Shown: positions 17,603 through 25,868 of the stretch, piece after piece
Layout: each line of letters starts with the position of its first letter
How positions within the stretch are numbered: the first letter of the stretch is position 1
Assembly (NCBI GenBank): GCA_937998865.1
Contig: CALLBR010000002.1
Coordinates: forward strand, 37,501-78,225
Reading direction: 5' to 3'
Length of the DNA stretch: 40,725 nt
Source: an uncultured bacterium
GTDB taxonomy: Bacteria > Nitrospirota > Thermodesulfovibrionia > Thermodesulfovibrionales > Thermodesulfovibrionaceae
Translations under genes and position numbers: made by a program
Notes under the pieces: model-generated
The model's input: only the letters and a program-made list of their open reading frames with translations
Database searches by the model: none
What the model was told of the DNA's origin: nothing

Positions 17603-17629
17603 CTCCAATCTTAGATTGGAGGATTTTTT
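17603..17629 (+). promoter_or_regulatory. Hairpin with T-tract that also covers the hdrA ribosome site
   Basis: CTCCAATC (17603-17610) and GATTGGAG (17614-17621) form a perfect 8-bp stem with a TTA loop. A run of six T (17624-17629) follows within three bases. This has the form of a weak intrinsic terminator after the ferredoxin gene. The 3' arm also holds most of the GGAGG (17618-17622) that sits 5 bases before the proposed hdrA TTG start at 17628. Folding would therefore both reduce read-through and hide the ribosome site. A possible second promoter, TTGGAA at 17572 and TAAAAT at 17595, would start inside the hairpin and avoid it. Confidence 0.5.
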
Positions 17630-19454
17630 GCAGATCGGTGTTATATTTTGTAGCTGCGCAGGTCAAATCAATGAGTATATTTCTTTTAATGAGATTAAAA
17701 ATTTAATTTTTCCAGAAGTTGCTTTTATTGAAGAAGTAGAGCTTGCCTGTTCTAGAAAAAATCAAGAAGAGTTAAAAAGTATTATTGGAGAAAAAAACAT
17801 AGATGGATTAATTGTTCTCGGCTGTTCCTTCCATAATAAGGGTAATTATTTTTATGAATTTTCAAAAGAAATAGGCATAAACCCCTATATGTTAAATTTA
17901 GTAAATATTAGAGAGCATGTGGCTTGGGTGACGAAGGATAAAAAAAAGGCTACTTTAAAGTCTTTTGCTCTCTTAATGGGAGCAATTGAGAGATTGAAGA
18001 GACAGAAACCTCTCATGGAACTTGAAATTCCAGTATCTGATAATATTTTAGTAGTAGGAGGTGGAATAGCAGGTATTTCTGCTGCTCTTACTCTTTCAAA
18101 AAATGGTAAAAAGGTCTATTTGATTGAGAAAGAATCTAGTGTGGGTGGAAAAGTCATAAAATACGAGAAACTTTTTCCAGATTTATCTTGCGCTCCTTGT
18201 TTTTTTCATCCTTTGGTGGAAGAGTTATTAAACAGTTCAATTAGTTTGAGATTAAATTCCACCCTAAAAGAATTAAAAGGATACTTAGGCAATCTTTTTG
18301 GTATCATTAGCACCAAACCAATTTTTGTGGATCCTTATAAGTGTATAGGTTGCTCAGCTTGCGAAAGTGTATGCCCAAGGCAAGCAATAAAGGTAGATCC
18401 CCAAAGCTTTCCTACAATAGCAAGAGTTAATAGAGAGGAATGTTTATATTTTGATGGAAAGTGTGATTTATGTATAAAAGAGTGTCCTGTGGAAGGAGCT
18501 ATAAATTTTGAAGAGAAAGAAAAAGATGAAAAAATTAATGTTGGAGCAATTTTATGGGCTACGGGATTTAAAGAGTTTGATTGTAGAAAAATTTCGCAAC
18601 TTCAGTATAGTGTCTATAAGGATATATACACTGCTATGGAATTCGAAGAATTAATAAATACTGAAGGACCCTTAAAAGGTGAAATTTTAACGGAAAAGGG
18701 TAAAATTCCAAATAAAATAGCAATAATTCACTGTGTGGGAAGTCTTGATAAGAATTTCCACCCCTACTGCAGTAGGATTTGCTGTCAATATGCTTTTAAA
18801 TTCAATAGAATTCTAAGATCTATGTTTCCTGAAATGAAAATATTACATTTTGTTAAGGAAATTGTTCTTCCAGGGAAAAAGGCTTGGGAACTTTACTCTA
18901 AATCACTCAGCGATCCTTTGGTAAAAATTATAAGATATGAAAATATGGATGATTTATCAATAGAAAAAGAAGAAACTTTCATTATAAACCACAGAAAGGA
19001 TAGATATTTTTCAGACATGATAGTTTTATGTCCAGCCATTGAGTCTGGAGAATGTCCCTATGAGAGTAACAGTGGAATTTTTTTAATTGGTTCTGTAAAG
19101 GAAGCCATGACGGTTTCAGATTCGATAACTGATGGTAAGGCAATATCTGCTGATGTTTTATCTCATTTACAGGGAGAAAAAATTATTAAAAGTCCCTTGG
19201 TGGCTAAGATAGATTATAATAAATGCAGTTCATGTGGAATATGTATAAATCAATGTCCCTATAAGGCTATTGAACTTGACTCACATAAACCTAATTTTTT
19301 GGTATCACTCTGTGAAGGATGTGGTATATGTGTTGCCAGTTGTCCATCTAAGGCTCTTGAACTGGAAGGTTTTACATCAGATCAAATACATGCTGAGATA
19401 GAGGGAATTTTAAACAGTTTAAGGAGGAGAGAAGATGGCTGTGGTATTGTTTGA
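17628..19454 (+). CDS. hdrA: HdrA-like iron-sulfur flavoprotein (heterodisulfide reductase subunit A family)
   Basis: HdrA-family proteins use FAD and several [4Fe-4S] clusters to route, and sometimes bifurcate, electrons in disulfide or sulfur-carrier redox reactions. In this 608-residue form I see the N-terminal HdrA region (GVIFCSCAG, ELACS, VLGCSFHN, NIREHVAWV), the FAD fingerprint VVGGGIAGISAAL (about 142-154) and the Cys pair LSCAPCFF (about 187-193). Four cluster motifs follow: C239-C242-C245-C249, C272-C279-C282-C286, C533-C536-C539-C543 and C562-C565-C568-C572. PYCSRICCQYA (about 379-389) is also family-typical. The start is the TTG at 17628, 5 bases after GGAGG. An in-frame TTG at 17616 would place the start inside the hairpin and before the ribosome site. 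No hdrB or hdrC is adjacent. The tusA gene overlaps the 3' end by 20 bases, pointing to a sulfur-carrier role. Confidence 0.9.
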   Translation: MQIGVIFCSCAGQINEYISFNEIKNLIFPEVAFIEEVELACSRKNQEELKSIIGEKNIDGLIVLGCSFHNKGNYFYEFSKEIGINPYMLNLVNIREHVAWVTKDKKKATLKSFALLMGAIERLKRQKPLMELEIPVSDNILVVGGGIAGISAALTLSKNGKKVYLIEKESSVGGKVIKYEKLFPDLSCAPCFFHPLVEELLNSSISLRLNSTLKELKGYLGNLFGIISTKPIFVDPYKCIGCSACESVCPRQAIKVDPQSFPTIARVNREECLYFDGKCDLCIKECPVEGAINFEEKEKDEKINVGAILWATGFKEFDCRKISQLQYSVYKDIYTAMEFEELINTEGPLKGEILTEKGKIPNKIAIIHCVGSLDKNFHPYCSRICCQYAFKFNRILRSMFPEMKILHFVKEIVLPGKKAWELYSKSLSDPLVKIIRYENMDDLSIEKEETFIINHRKDRYFSDMIVLCPAIESGECPYESNSGIFLIGSVKEAMTVSDSITDGKAISADVLSHLQGEKIIKSPLVAKIDYNKCSSCGICINQCPYKAIELDSHKPNFLVSLCEGCGICVASCPSKALELEGFTSDQIHAEIEGILNSLRRREDGCGIV

Positions 19455-19659
19455 TGCGAGAGGATTGAAATGCCCCCAACCAACTATTCAAATGACAATT
19501 AAAGCTTTAAAGATGAAGAAAGGAGATATTATGGAAGTAATAGCTGATTGTCCTACCTTTGAAAATGATGTAAAAAACTGGTGTAGAAGAAATAATAAAA
19601 CTCTTCTATGGATAAGAGATGAAGGGAACGGTGTTAAAAGATGTCAAGTGCAGTTTTAA
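19435..19659 (+). CDS. tusA: TusA-family sulfur carrier protein
   Basis: This small 74-residue protein has the TusA/SirA/YedF signature CPxP in RGLKCPQPTIQM. C13 would carry sulfur as a persulfide. It also has DCPTFENDVKNWCRR, giving two further Cys that recur in the TusA variants of sulfur-metabolising bacteria. TusA passes sulfur between proteins for tRNA thiolation, cofactor synthesis or dissimilatory sulfur metabolism. The start, with AAGGAGG upstream, lies inside the end of the hdrA-like gene (20-base overlap). The close coupling argues that the carrier and the HdrA-like protein work together, as they do in sulfur-oxidising Hdr systems. No dsrE or rhodanese gene is near. Confidence 0.93.
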   Translation: MAVVLFDARGLKCPQPTIQMTIKALKMKKGDIMEVIADCPTFENDVKNWCRRNNKTLLWIRDEGNGVKRCQVQF

Positions 19660-20885
19660 TCCTTCTTATCATTTTTTTTACAATTTTTCCCTCTTTTGCT
19701 CATTCCGAGGATAGTGATCACATTGTGCTTGGAATGTCTGCAGCTTTTAAAGGTCCCACAGGAGGATTAGGAATAGAGCTTTACAGAGGTGCCATGGCAT
19801 ATTTCTCCTATATTAATGAAAAAGGTGGCATAGATGGTAAAAAAATTATTTTAAAAGCTTATGACGATGGATATAATCCTATACCAGCAATTAAAAATAC
19901 AATCAAACTTATAAAAGAAGATAATGTTTTTGCTCTTTTTAATTATGTTGGAACACCCACAGTTACAAGAGTTTTACCAATTCTTAAAAGCAACAGGGAT
20001 AATAATATTTATCTTTTTTTTCCTTTTACTGGCGCTATGCCACATAGAACTCCACCATACGATGAATTTGTCTTTAATCTAAGAGCCTCTTATGAAGAAG
20101 AAACAGGTGGGCTTGTAGAAAATTTTATGAAGATAGGTAGAAAAAGAATTGGTATTTTTTATCAAGCTGATGCCTATGGTAGAAGTGGCTGGAATGGTGT
20201 AAGAAAGACATTGGCAAAGTATGGAGAAAAAATATTAGCTGAAGCTACTTATAAAAGAGGTGCCAGGTATTCGGATAGTTTTCTAAAACAGGTTGAGATT
20301 TTAAAAGCAGCTGGAGTAGATGCTGTCATATCTGTTGGAGCCTATGCAGCCTGCGCAGGTTTTATTAGAGATGCACGAAATATAGGATGGGATATTCCTA
20401 TTGCGAATGTTTCCTTTGTAGGAAGTGAATTTATGATAAATTTATTACTTGAAGAAGAGAAAAAAACTGGAAAATCTTACACAAAAAATTTGATAAATTC
20501 CCAAGTTGTTCCAAGTTATGAAGATATGTCATTATTAGCTGTAAGACAGTATAGATCTTTAATGGAAAAATATAATCCCAAAGTACCATCACATCTTTTA
20601 GAGGGAGACTATAAACCCCTAAAATATAGTTTTGTTAGTTTTGAAGGATTTCTTAATGCAAAACTTATGATAGAAATCTTGAAAAAAGTGGCTTATATAG
20701 ACAAAAAACTTAACAGGGAAAACATTAAAAAAGCTGTTGAATCAATAAGAAATCTTGATATAGGGATTGACGAAAAAATCAGCTTCTCTTCAAAAAAACA
20801 TCAAGCTCTTTATAAGGTCTACTATACTACTTTCAAAGATGGTAAATTTGTTCCTATTAGGGATTGGAGTGAATGGAAAAAATGA
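19641..20885 (+). CDS. LivK-like periplasmic ligand-binding protein, probably a sensor component
   Basis: This 414-residue protein has a signal peptide (hydrophobic VLILLIIFFTIFPSFA with cleavage near AHS) and a type I periplasmic-binding fold of the branched-chain amino acid/amide group. Evidence includes LGMSAAFKGPTGGLGIELYRGAMAYFSYINEKGGIDGKK split over the N-terminal strand and helix, YDDGYNP, and a second lobe with GRKRIGIFYQADAYGRSG. Such proteins normally feed an ABC transporter, but no permease or ATPase gene is here. Instead a membrane histidine kinase gene overlaps the 3' end by 13 bases, so it more likely presents a ligand to the kinase. The ligand is unknown. The start overlaps tusA by 19 bases, which ties it to the HdrA/TusA genes. 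Confidence 0.88.
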   Translation: MSSAVLILLIIFFTIFPSFAHSEDSDHIVLGMSAAFKGPTGGLGIELYRGAMAYFSYINEKGGIDGKKIILKAYDDGYNPIPAIKNTIKLIKEDNVFALFNYVGTPTVTRVLPILKSNRDNNIYLFFPFTGAMPHRTPPYDEFVFNLRASYEEETGGLVENFMKIGRKRIGIFYQADAYGRSGWNGVRKTLAKYGEKILAEATYKRGARYSDSFLKQVEILKAAGVDAVISVGAYAACAGFIRDARNIGWDIPIANVSFVGSEFMINLLLEEEKKTGKSYTKNLINSQVVPSYEDMSLLAVRQYRSLMEKYNPKVPSHLLEGDYKPLKYSFVSFEGFLNAKLMIEILKKVAYIDKKLNRENIKKAVESIRNLDIGIDEKISFSSKKHQALYKVYYTTFKDGKFVPIRDWSEWKK

Positions 20886-22750
20886 GAATGTCAAAACTCT
20901 TTCAAAGAACTTTAGTAGGTATAATAGTTCTTTTTGCCATAATATTTGTTACTATCAGTATTTTTTTAGGATGGCATCTGTACAATAGTCTAATAGAAGA
21001 GTACAAATCTAAGGGTACAGCCATCGCAAGTAGTATAGCTTCCTCTTCAGTTGAGACGATTCTGAATCTTGATTCAGCTAATGTGCAGGCTTTGATAGAT
21101 CAATATCTGGACATAGAAGGAGTATCCTATGTTTTTGTGTTAGACTCATCAGGTGAGATAATATCTCATACTTTTATCCCCACTATTCCTTACGATATAT
21201 TAGCCTGGGCTAAAGAGCATAAAACAGGTATAAGAAATTTAAGCATCGAAGGAATAGGAGAGTTTCTTGATATTGCTGCTCCTATTACAGAGGGTGCTAT
21301 AGGATTTGTTCATGTTGGAATGAGCAAAAACACTATTATTGAAAAAATGTGGACAGTAATTGGAAAACAGTTAGGTTTGCTCTTTTCAATTTTTTTACTG
21401 AGCGTTGTTCTTGCCTATTTTATGGTTAACAGAATTTCTCAGCCTCTAAATGATCTTACTGAGTATGCGAAGAAATTACTTAATCATGATTTCAGTGCTA
21501 AAGTGCAAATCAAGTCTACTGATGAAATTGGACTCCTTGCCAATACTATGCAATCTATGGCTGATAATATTAATGAAATATTTGACAGATATGAATATGC
21601 TTTAAAAGATGCTGTAGTTGAACTTCAAGATACTCTTGCTTACTTAACAACAATAATCGATAACTTAGCTGATGGTTTAATAGTAGTTGATAAGGATGGC
21701 ATCATAAATCACATAAATCCAGCAGCCTCAGATATGTTCGGATTACCTGAATACGAAATGATTGGCAAAAGCATAGAAATTCTGGGGAAAAAATTTGCTG
21801 ATTTAGTCAATAAATCTTTAAAAACTGAAGAAATACTCTTTACAGAAGTAATTCTTACAAGGGACAGATTTGGTAAAGCTGTTGCAAAGAGCATAAAAAA
21901 AGAATATTTTTCAGAAGAATCGGAAGCAAAGGGTATTCTTGGTGCTGTTATTCTTATTAGAGATATTACCCAAGAAAAAATGGTAGATAAATTAAAAACA
22001 GAGTTTATCACTATTGTAAGCCATGAATTAAGGACACCATTAACCTCAATTCTTGGTTTTGTTGAAATGATTGAAAGAAAATTTAAAGATATTATCCTAC
22101 CCAATATTGATTTAGAAAATCCTAAAATAAAAAAAGTTACGGATAAAATAAATAAAAATTTTCATATCATCCGTTCAGAGGGTGATAGAATCACTGCTTT
22201 AATAAATGACATTCTTGATATTTCAAAGCTTGAATCCGGTACTGTAAAATGGAATTTTGAAGAAGTATCAATGGAAGACATAATATTTTCAGCTTATAAT
22301 GCTTTGTCTGGTCTTTTTGAAAAGAAAAGACTTCTTTTTAAATACAATATTCAGACAAACTTGCCTAAGGTTTATGCTGACAGGGAAAGGCTGATTCAGG
22401 TAATGATCAATCTTTTTTCCAATTCCCTTAAATTTACAGAAAAAGGTTATATTTCCTGTAATGTAGCGCTTAAAGAAAAGGAGATATTAGTGAGTGTGGA
22501 AGATACAGGTGTTGGTATTCCTGAATCAGAGATTGATAAGATATTTGAAAAATTTAAACAAGTGGGTGACATTATGCGAGACAAGCCAAAGGGAACTGGC
22601 TTAGGACTTCCTATTTCAAAGCAAATAATCGAAGCACATGGAGGTAGAATTTGGGTAAAAAGTGAAGTAGGGAAGGGAAGTATTTTTTACTTTACTGTGC
22701 CATTAAAAAATAAAATAGGGGGATATAATGAAAATCCTAATAGTGGATGA
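20873..22750 (+). CDS. Membrane sensor histidine kinase (periplasmic sensor, HAMP, PAS)
   Basis: In this 625-residue kinase, TM1 (about 14-34) and TM2 (about 164-184) enclose a periplasmic sensor domain of about 130 residues. A HAMP linker follows (about 185-240; RISQPLNDLTEYAKKL), then a PAS-like domain (about 255-370; NLADGLIVVDKDGIINHINPAA), HisKA with the phosphorylated His in FITIVSHELRTPLTS (H384), and HATPase with the N box (NLFSNSLKF), G1 (DTGVGIP) and G2 (GTGLGLPIS). All catalytic boxes look intact. It overlaps the upstream binding-protein gene and the downstream receiver gene by 13 and 23 bases. That gives a full pathway from ligand-binding protein to kinase to receiver. Confidence 0.94.
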   Translation: MEKMRMSKLFQRTLVGIIVLFAIIFVTISIFLGWHLYNSLIEEYKSKGTAIASSIASSSVETILNLDSANVQALIDQYLDIEGVSYVFVLDSSGEIISHTFIPTIPYDILAWAKEHKTGIRNLSIEGIGEFLDIAAPITEGAIGFVHVGMSKNTIIEKMWTVIGKQLGLLFSIFLLSVVLAYFMVNRISQPLNDLTEYAKKLLNHDFSAKVQIKSTDEIGLLANTMQSMADNINEIFDRYEYALKDAVVELQDTLAYLTTIIDNLADGLIVVDKDGIINHINPAASDMFGLPEYEMIGKSIEILGKKFADLVNKSLKTEEILFTEVILTRDRFGKAVAKSIKKEYFSEESEAKGILGAVILIRDITQEKMVDKLKTEFITIVSHELRTPLTSILGFVEMIERKFKDIILPNIDLENPKIKKVTDKINKNFHIIRSEGDRITALINDILDISKLESGTVKWNFEEVSMEDIIFSAYNALSGLFEKKRLLFKYNIQTNLPKVYADRERLIQVMINLFSNSLKFTEKGYISCNVALKEKEILVSVEDTGVGIPESEIDKIFEKFKQVGDIMRDKPKGTGLGLPISKQIIEAHGGRIWVKSEVGKGSIFYFTVPLKNKIGGYNENPNSG

Positions 22751-23093
22751 TGAGGCGATTATAAGAGAGCTAATTTTGCAGATTATAGATGAAATAGAGG
22801 GCAAGGAAATTGAAACTCTTGAAGCTTCAGATGGACTTGAAGGACTTGAGCTCATAAAAAAAGAAAAGCCTGAAATAGTTTTTTTAGATATTATGATGCC
22901 CAAATTAAACGGTTTTGAAGTATTAAGGATACTTAAAAAAGAGCCTCCCAATTGGGATATGAAAATTATTATTCTCACTGCAAAGGGGCAAGAGATAGAC
23001 AAACAGGTTGCTAAAGAACTTGGTGTAAAGTGGTATATTACAAAACCATTTAAAATAGATGAGATAATTACACTTCTGAAAGAGATATCATAG
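22728..23093 (+). CDS. Single-domain response regulator (CheY-like receiver)
   Basis: This 121-residue receiver has no output domain. The acidic pocket is VDDE (D7-D8), the phospho-acceptor is D54 in VFLDIMMPKLNG, the switch Thr is in IILTAKG and the conserved Lys is in YITKPFK. Its start lies 23 bases inside the kinase gene, so it is the obvious partner of that kinase. With no DNA-binding domain, the signal must go to another protein by contact, as CheY does, or pass through a phosphorelay. The target is unknown. Candidates by position are the hydrolases just downstream or a distant protein such as the flagellar switch. Confidence 0.95.
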   Translation: MKILIVDDEAIIRELILQIIDEIEGKEIETLEASDGLEGLELIKKEKPEIVFLDIMMPKLNGFEVLRILKKEPPNWDMKIIILTAKGQEIDKQVAKELGVKWYITKPFKIDEIITLLKEIS

Positions 23094-23103
23094 GAGGTGA
23101 AAT

Positions 23104-23664
23104 ATGGAATTTTCTAGATTTTTTATTGAACCACAAAATTCTGTTCTGGTAGTAATTGATGTGCAAGAAAAGCTTGCAAGAGCAATGAAAGAGGATGTTC
23201 TTCAAAATGTTTTGAAAAATATTAAGAAACTTATTCATCTTGCTAAAATTTATTCTATCCCCATTATTTACACTGAACAATATCCTAAGGGACTGGGTAT
23301 TACTTTAGAGGATATAAGGTCAAGTATGGAGGAAGAAGCCATAGAGAAAATCCACTTTAGTTGCCTTCAAGAAGAAAAATTTATTCAGAAAATAAACAAA
23401 TTTTCAAGAAAAAAGATTATTCTAGTAGGGATGGAAACCCATGTATGTGTATTTCAAACATGCCTTGATTTTTTAGCAAGAGATTTCAAGGTTTATGTCC
23501 CGAAAGATGGTGTGTGTAGCCGTAAAAAGGAAGATTGGCTAACAGGATTAGAACTTATGAAAGAGGCAGGAGCAGTTATAACTTGTGTTGAAACTCTCAT
23601 ATTTCAGATGTTAAAAAAAGCTGGAACCACTGAATTCAAAAAAATGCTGGAGTTTTTGAAATGA
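23104..23664 (+). CDS. Isochorismatase-family cysteine hydrolase
   Basis: This 186-residue alpha/beta hydrolase belongs to the isochorismatase/nicotinamidase/YcaC superfamily. The catalytic triad positions are filled: D19 in VVIDVQEK, K82 in IEKIHFSC and C115 in ETHVCVFQT. The non-prolyl loop sequence VGMETHVCV is characteristic. The superfamily hydrolyses amides or enol ethers, and this sequence shows no feature that singles out nicotinamide, isochorismate or another substrate. It follows the receiver gene by 10 bases with a clear AGGAGG site, and its end overlaps the PHP gene by 4 bases. It is part of the same plus-strand run, possibly as an effector or metabolic output. Confidence 0.9.
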   Translation: MEFSRFFIEPQNSVLVVIDVQEKLARAMKEDVLQNVLKNIKKLIHLAKIYSIPIIYTEQYPKGLGITLEDIRSSMEEEAIEKIHFSCLQEEKFIQKINKFSRKKIILVGMETHVCVFQTCLDFLARDFKVYVPKDGVCSRKKEDWLTGLELMKEAGAVITCVETLIFQMLKKAGTTEFKKMLEFLK

Positions 23665-24308
23665 TGGATTTTCACATACATAGTACTTTCAGCGATGGAG
23701 AACTCATTCCAGCTGAAATCATAAGAAGAGCTGAGTCAGTAGGATACAAAGCCTTGGCAATTACAGATCATGGAGATCATTCAAATATTGATCTAGTAAT
23801 TCCGCGAATAGTGAAAGTTTTCAAGGAAATACAGCCTTACACAGATATTGTTTTACTACCCGGAATAGAAATAACTCATGTACCTCCAAAACTTATCCCA
23901 CCATTAGCAAAGGAAGCAAGAAAATTGGGCGCAAAAATAATCATTGTTCATGGAGAAACTCTTGTAGAGCCTGTCCAAAGAGGTACAAATGAATATGCCC
24001 TTCAATCAGATATAGACATTCTTGCTCATCCAGGCCTCATTTCTGAAGAGGAAGTTATAGAAGCAGCAAAAAGAGGAATATATCTCGAAATAACAGCCAG
24101 GAAAGGACACAGTCTCAGTAATGGCTATGTAGCTAAACTTGCTCAGGAGTATTCAGCAAAACTTGTTTTAAATACTGATTGTCATTCTCCAGGGGATTTA
24201 ATATCTAAGGACTTTGCTGTTAAAATACTAAAGGGTGCTGGGCTTATGGACACTGAGTTAGAGAATGTATTTAAAAACATGGAGGAAATAGTAAGGAGGA
24301 AAATATAA
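23661..24308 (+). CDS. PHP-domain phosphoesterase (histidinol-phosphatase-like)
   Basis: This 215-residue polymerase-and-histidinol-phosphatase (PHP) domain has the metal-binding motifs DFHIHSTFSDG (H5, H7, D12), ITDHGDH (D36, H37), a central VLLPGIEITH and IIVHGET, LAHPGL, and the late LNTDCHSPGD. This is enough for a trinuclear metal phosphoesterase. It is short and single-domain, like family members that act on nucleotides or small phosphates. A role in histidine synthesis is possible but not supported by position: hisB and hisC lie about 2.3 kb or more away on the other strand. The ATGA overlap with the isochorismatase-like gene suggests coupled translation. Confidence 0.87.
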   Translation: MMDFHIHSTFSDGELIPAEIIRRAESVGYKALAITDHGDHSNIDLVIPRIVKVFKEIQPYTDIVLLPGIEITHVPPKLIPPLAKEARKLGAKIIIVHGETLVEPVQRGTNEYALQSDIDILAHPGLISEEEVIEAAKRGIYLEITARKGHSLSNGYVAKLAQEYSAKLVLNTDCHSPGDLISKDFAVKILKGAGLMDTELENVFKNMEEIVRRKI

Positions 24309-24943
24309 TGAGACAAAAAAAAGAAGAGAATGTAGAGATTTTCAAAGAAAAGTTAATTCTCAGAAGAAAAAAGCTACTTTCTTTTGCTATTGTTCTTGCT
24401 TTTGCCATTTTATTCATCTTAGGTCTTTATGTCTATAATTTAAAAAATGAAAGTGATGCTAAAGAACTTGAGGCAAAAGCTTATAAATATTATTTTGGAA
24501 ATATAAAAAATCAAAACCTTCCTCAGGAACAAAGATTTTTAGAAGCTGCTAAGTTATTCATGGAAGCTTACCATAAGAAAAAAAATTATACCTATCTTTT
24601 AAATGCTGGTTATGCCTATGATATGGCAGGACAGAAGGAAAAGGCAATAGAAGTATTAAATAAAGTGGAGAACTCGAAAGATTTAAACATGGCAAATCTT
24701 GCTAAGATAAAAATTGCGATGATTTACATGAGAAATAATGATACCTTAAAAGCAATAAGTAAATTTAATGAAATAATTAATGATCATTCTCCTATAATGA
24801 AAGACTTCGCTATTTATCAACTTGCTAAAATTTATGAAAAGGATAACAAGGAAGAATCCCTGCGCTATTATGAAAAGCTTGTTAAAGAATTTCCTCAATC
24901 ACCTTTTAATGAACTGGCAAAAAATGAATTGGAGAAAAAATAA
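24308..24943 (+). CDS. Membrane-anchored TPR protein (YfgM-like layout)
   Basis: In this 211-residue protein a basic N-terminus (LILRRKKLL) is followed by one membrane helix, FAIVLAFAILFILGLYVYNL (about 28-47), then a helical domain with TPR-like repeats such as YLLNAGYAYDMAGQKEKAIEVL and FAIYQLAKIYEKDN. The topology is N-in with the TPR domain in the periplasm. This is the layout of YfgM, which helps periplasmic chaperones at the Sec translocon, but the resemblance is structural and not a specific identification. It is the last gene of the plus-strand run: its ATG shares one base with the PHP stop, and it ends 4 bases from the convergent cysK. Confidence 0.78.
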   Translation: MRQKKEENVEIFKEKLILRRKKLLSFAIVLAFAILFILGLYVYNLKNESDAKELEAKAYKYYFGNIKNQNLPQEQRFLEAAKLFMEAYHKKKNYTYLLNAGYAYDMAGQKEKAIEVLNKVENSKDLNMANLAKIKIAMIYMRNNDTLKAISKFNEIINDHSPIMKDFAIYQLAKIYEKDNKEESLRYYEKLVKEFPQSPFNELAKNELEKK

Positions 24944-24947
24944 GGAT

Positions 24948-25856
24948 TTATGGTGGGCACTTACTACAAACTGAGGCAAAGAGGGAGGTAGAAAGATATC
25001 TATCTCCTCTGTCAGGTAAAATTACCACAATAACCCCACTTCTCAGTTCGCTTGCTTTTTTAAGTGCCACATGCACAGCAGCACCTGATGACATACCTAC
25101 AAATACACCTTCAAATAATGCTAATTTTCTAGTTGTATCAAAAGCTTCCTCATCATTAACATTTATCTTCTCATCAATTTTTGAAGGGTCGAATATTTTA
25201 GGAACTATACTTTCAGAGAGGTTTTTTAAGCCCTGAATTCTATGCCCTGGTACTGGTTCAACTCCTATTATTTGAATATTACTATTATACTCTTTCAATT
25301 TTTTGCTTACACCCATTAATGTTCCAGTTGTACCCATACCAGCTATAAAATGAGTTATTTCACCATTAGTTTGTTCTATTATCTCCTTGCCAGTGGTTTC
25401 ATAGTGGGCTTTAACATTAGATTGGTTATCAAATTGATTTGGCATAAAATAAAGTTCTGGAGCCTCCTCTAAAATTTGATAAGCTACTCTAATAGCACCA
25501 TCTGTACTTTCTTCTGATGGCGTTAAAATTAACTCTGCACTTAAAGCTTCAAGAACTCTTCTTCTCTCTACGCTTACGCATTTAGGCATGACAAGTTTTA
25601 TTCTGTATCCTTTTGCAGCAGCAATCATGGCAAGGCCAATTCCTGTGTTTCCTGAGGTTGGTTCAAGTATAATTTTGTCCTTAGTTAGTAATCCTTTTTC
25701 TTCAGCTTCTTTTATCAGATAAAAAGCGGTTCTATCTTTAATAGAACCACCTGGGTTTGCTCCTTCAAATTTCCCATATAGTAAAACCTTCGGATTAGGA
25801 TTTATCCTGTCAAGTCTTATTAAAGGCGTATTTCCTATAATATCAAGTACACTCAT
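24948..25856 (-). CDS. cysK: Cysteine synthase / O-acetylserine sulfhydrylase (PLP)
   Basis: This enzyme makes cysteine from O-acetylserine (or phosphoserine in some CysM types) and sulfide. The 302-residue protein shows GNTPLIRLD (8-16), the PLP lysine in NPGGSIKDRTA (K40), the substrate loop PTSGNTGIGLAM, the phosphate-binding AGMGTTGTLMG and the late SSGAAV. The C-terminal stretch LPDRGDRYLSTSLF is frequent in CysM-type enzymes, so the choice between CysK and CysM is open. An unusual tail, VCSKCPP, adds a CxxC at the extreme end. It is last in the hisC-hisB-thyX-cysK run, 12 bases after thyX. It would consume sulfide, in keeping with sulfur genes elsewhere in the window. Confidence 0.94.
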   Translation of the reverse strand: MSVLDIIGNTPLIRLDRINPNPKVLLYGKFEGANPGGSIKDRTAFYLIKEAEEKGLLTKDKIILEPTSGNTGIGLAMIAAAKGYRIKLVMPKCVSVERRRVLEALSAELILTPSEESTDGAIRVAYQILEEAPELYFMPNQFDNQSNVKAHYETTGKEIIEQTNGEITHFIAGMGTTGTLMGVSKKLKEYNSNIQIIGVEPVPGHRIQGLKNLSESIVPKIFDPSKIDEKINVNDEEAFDTTRKLALFEGVFVGMSSGAAVHVALKKASELRSGVIVVILPDRGDRYLSTSLFASVCSKCPP

Positions 25857-25868
25857 GATGTTATTATA

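Noticed and set aside
23661-24308. Histidinol-phosphate phosphatase (hisK) for the PHP protein
   Set aside because: The fold fits, but the gene belongs to the sensor/sulfur run and not to the hisC-hisB unit; nothing in the sequence fixes the substrate.
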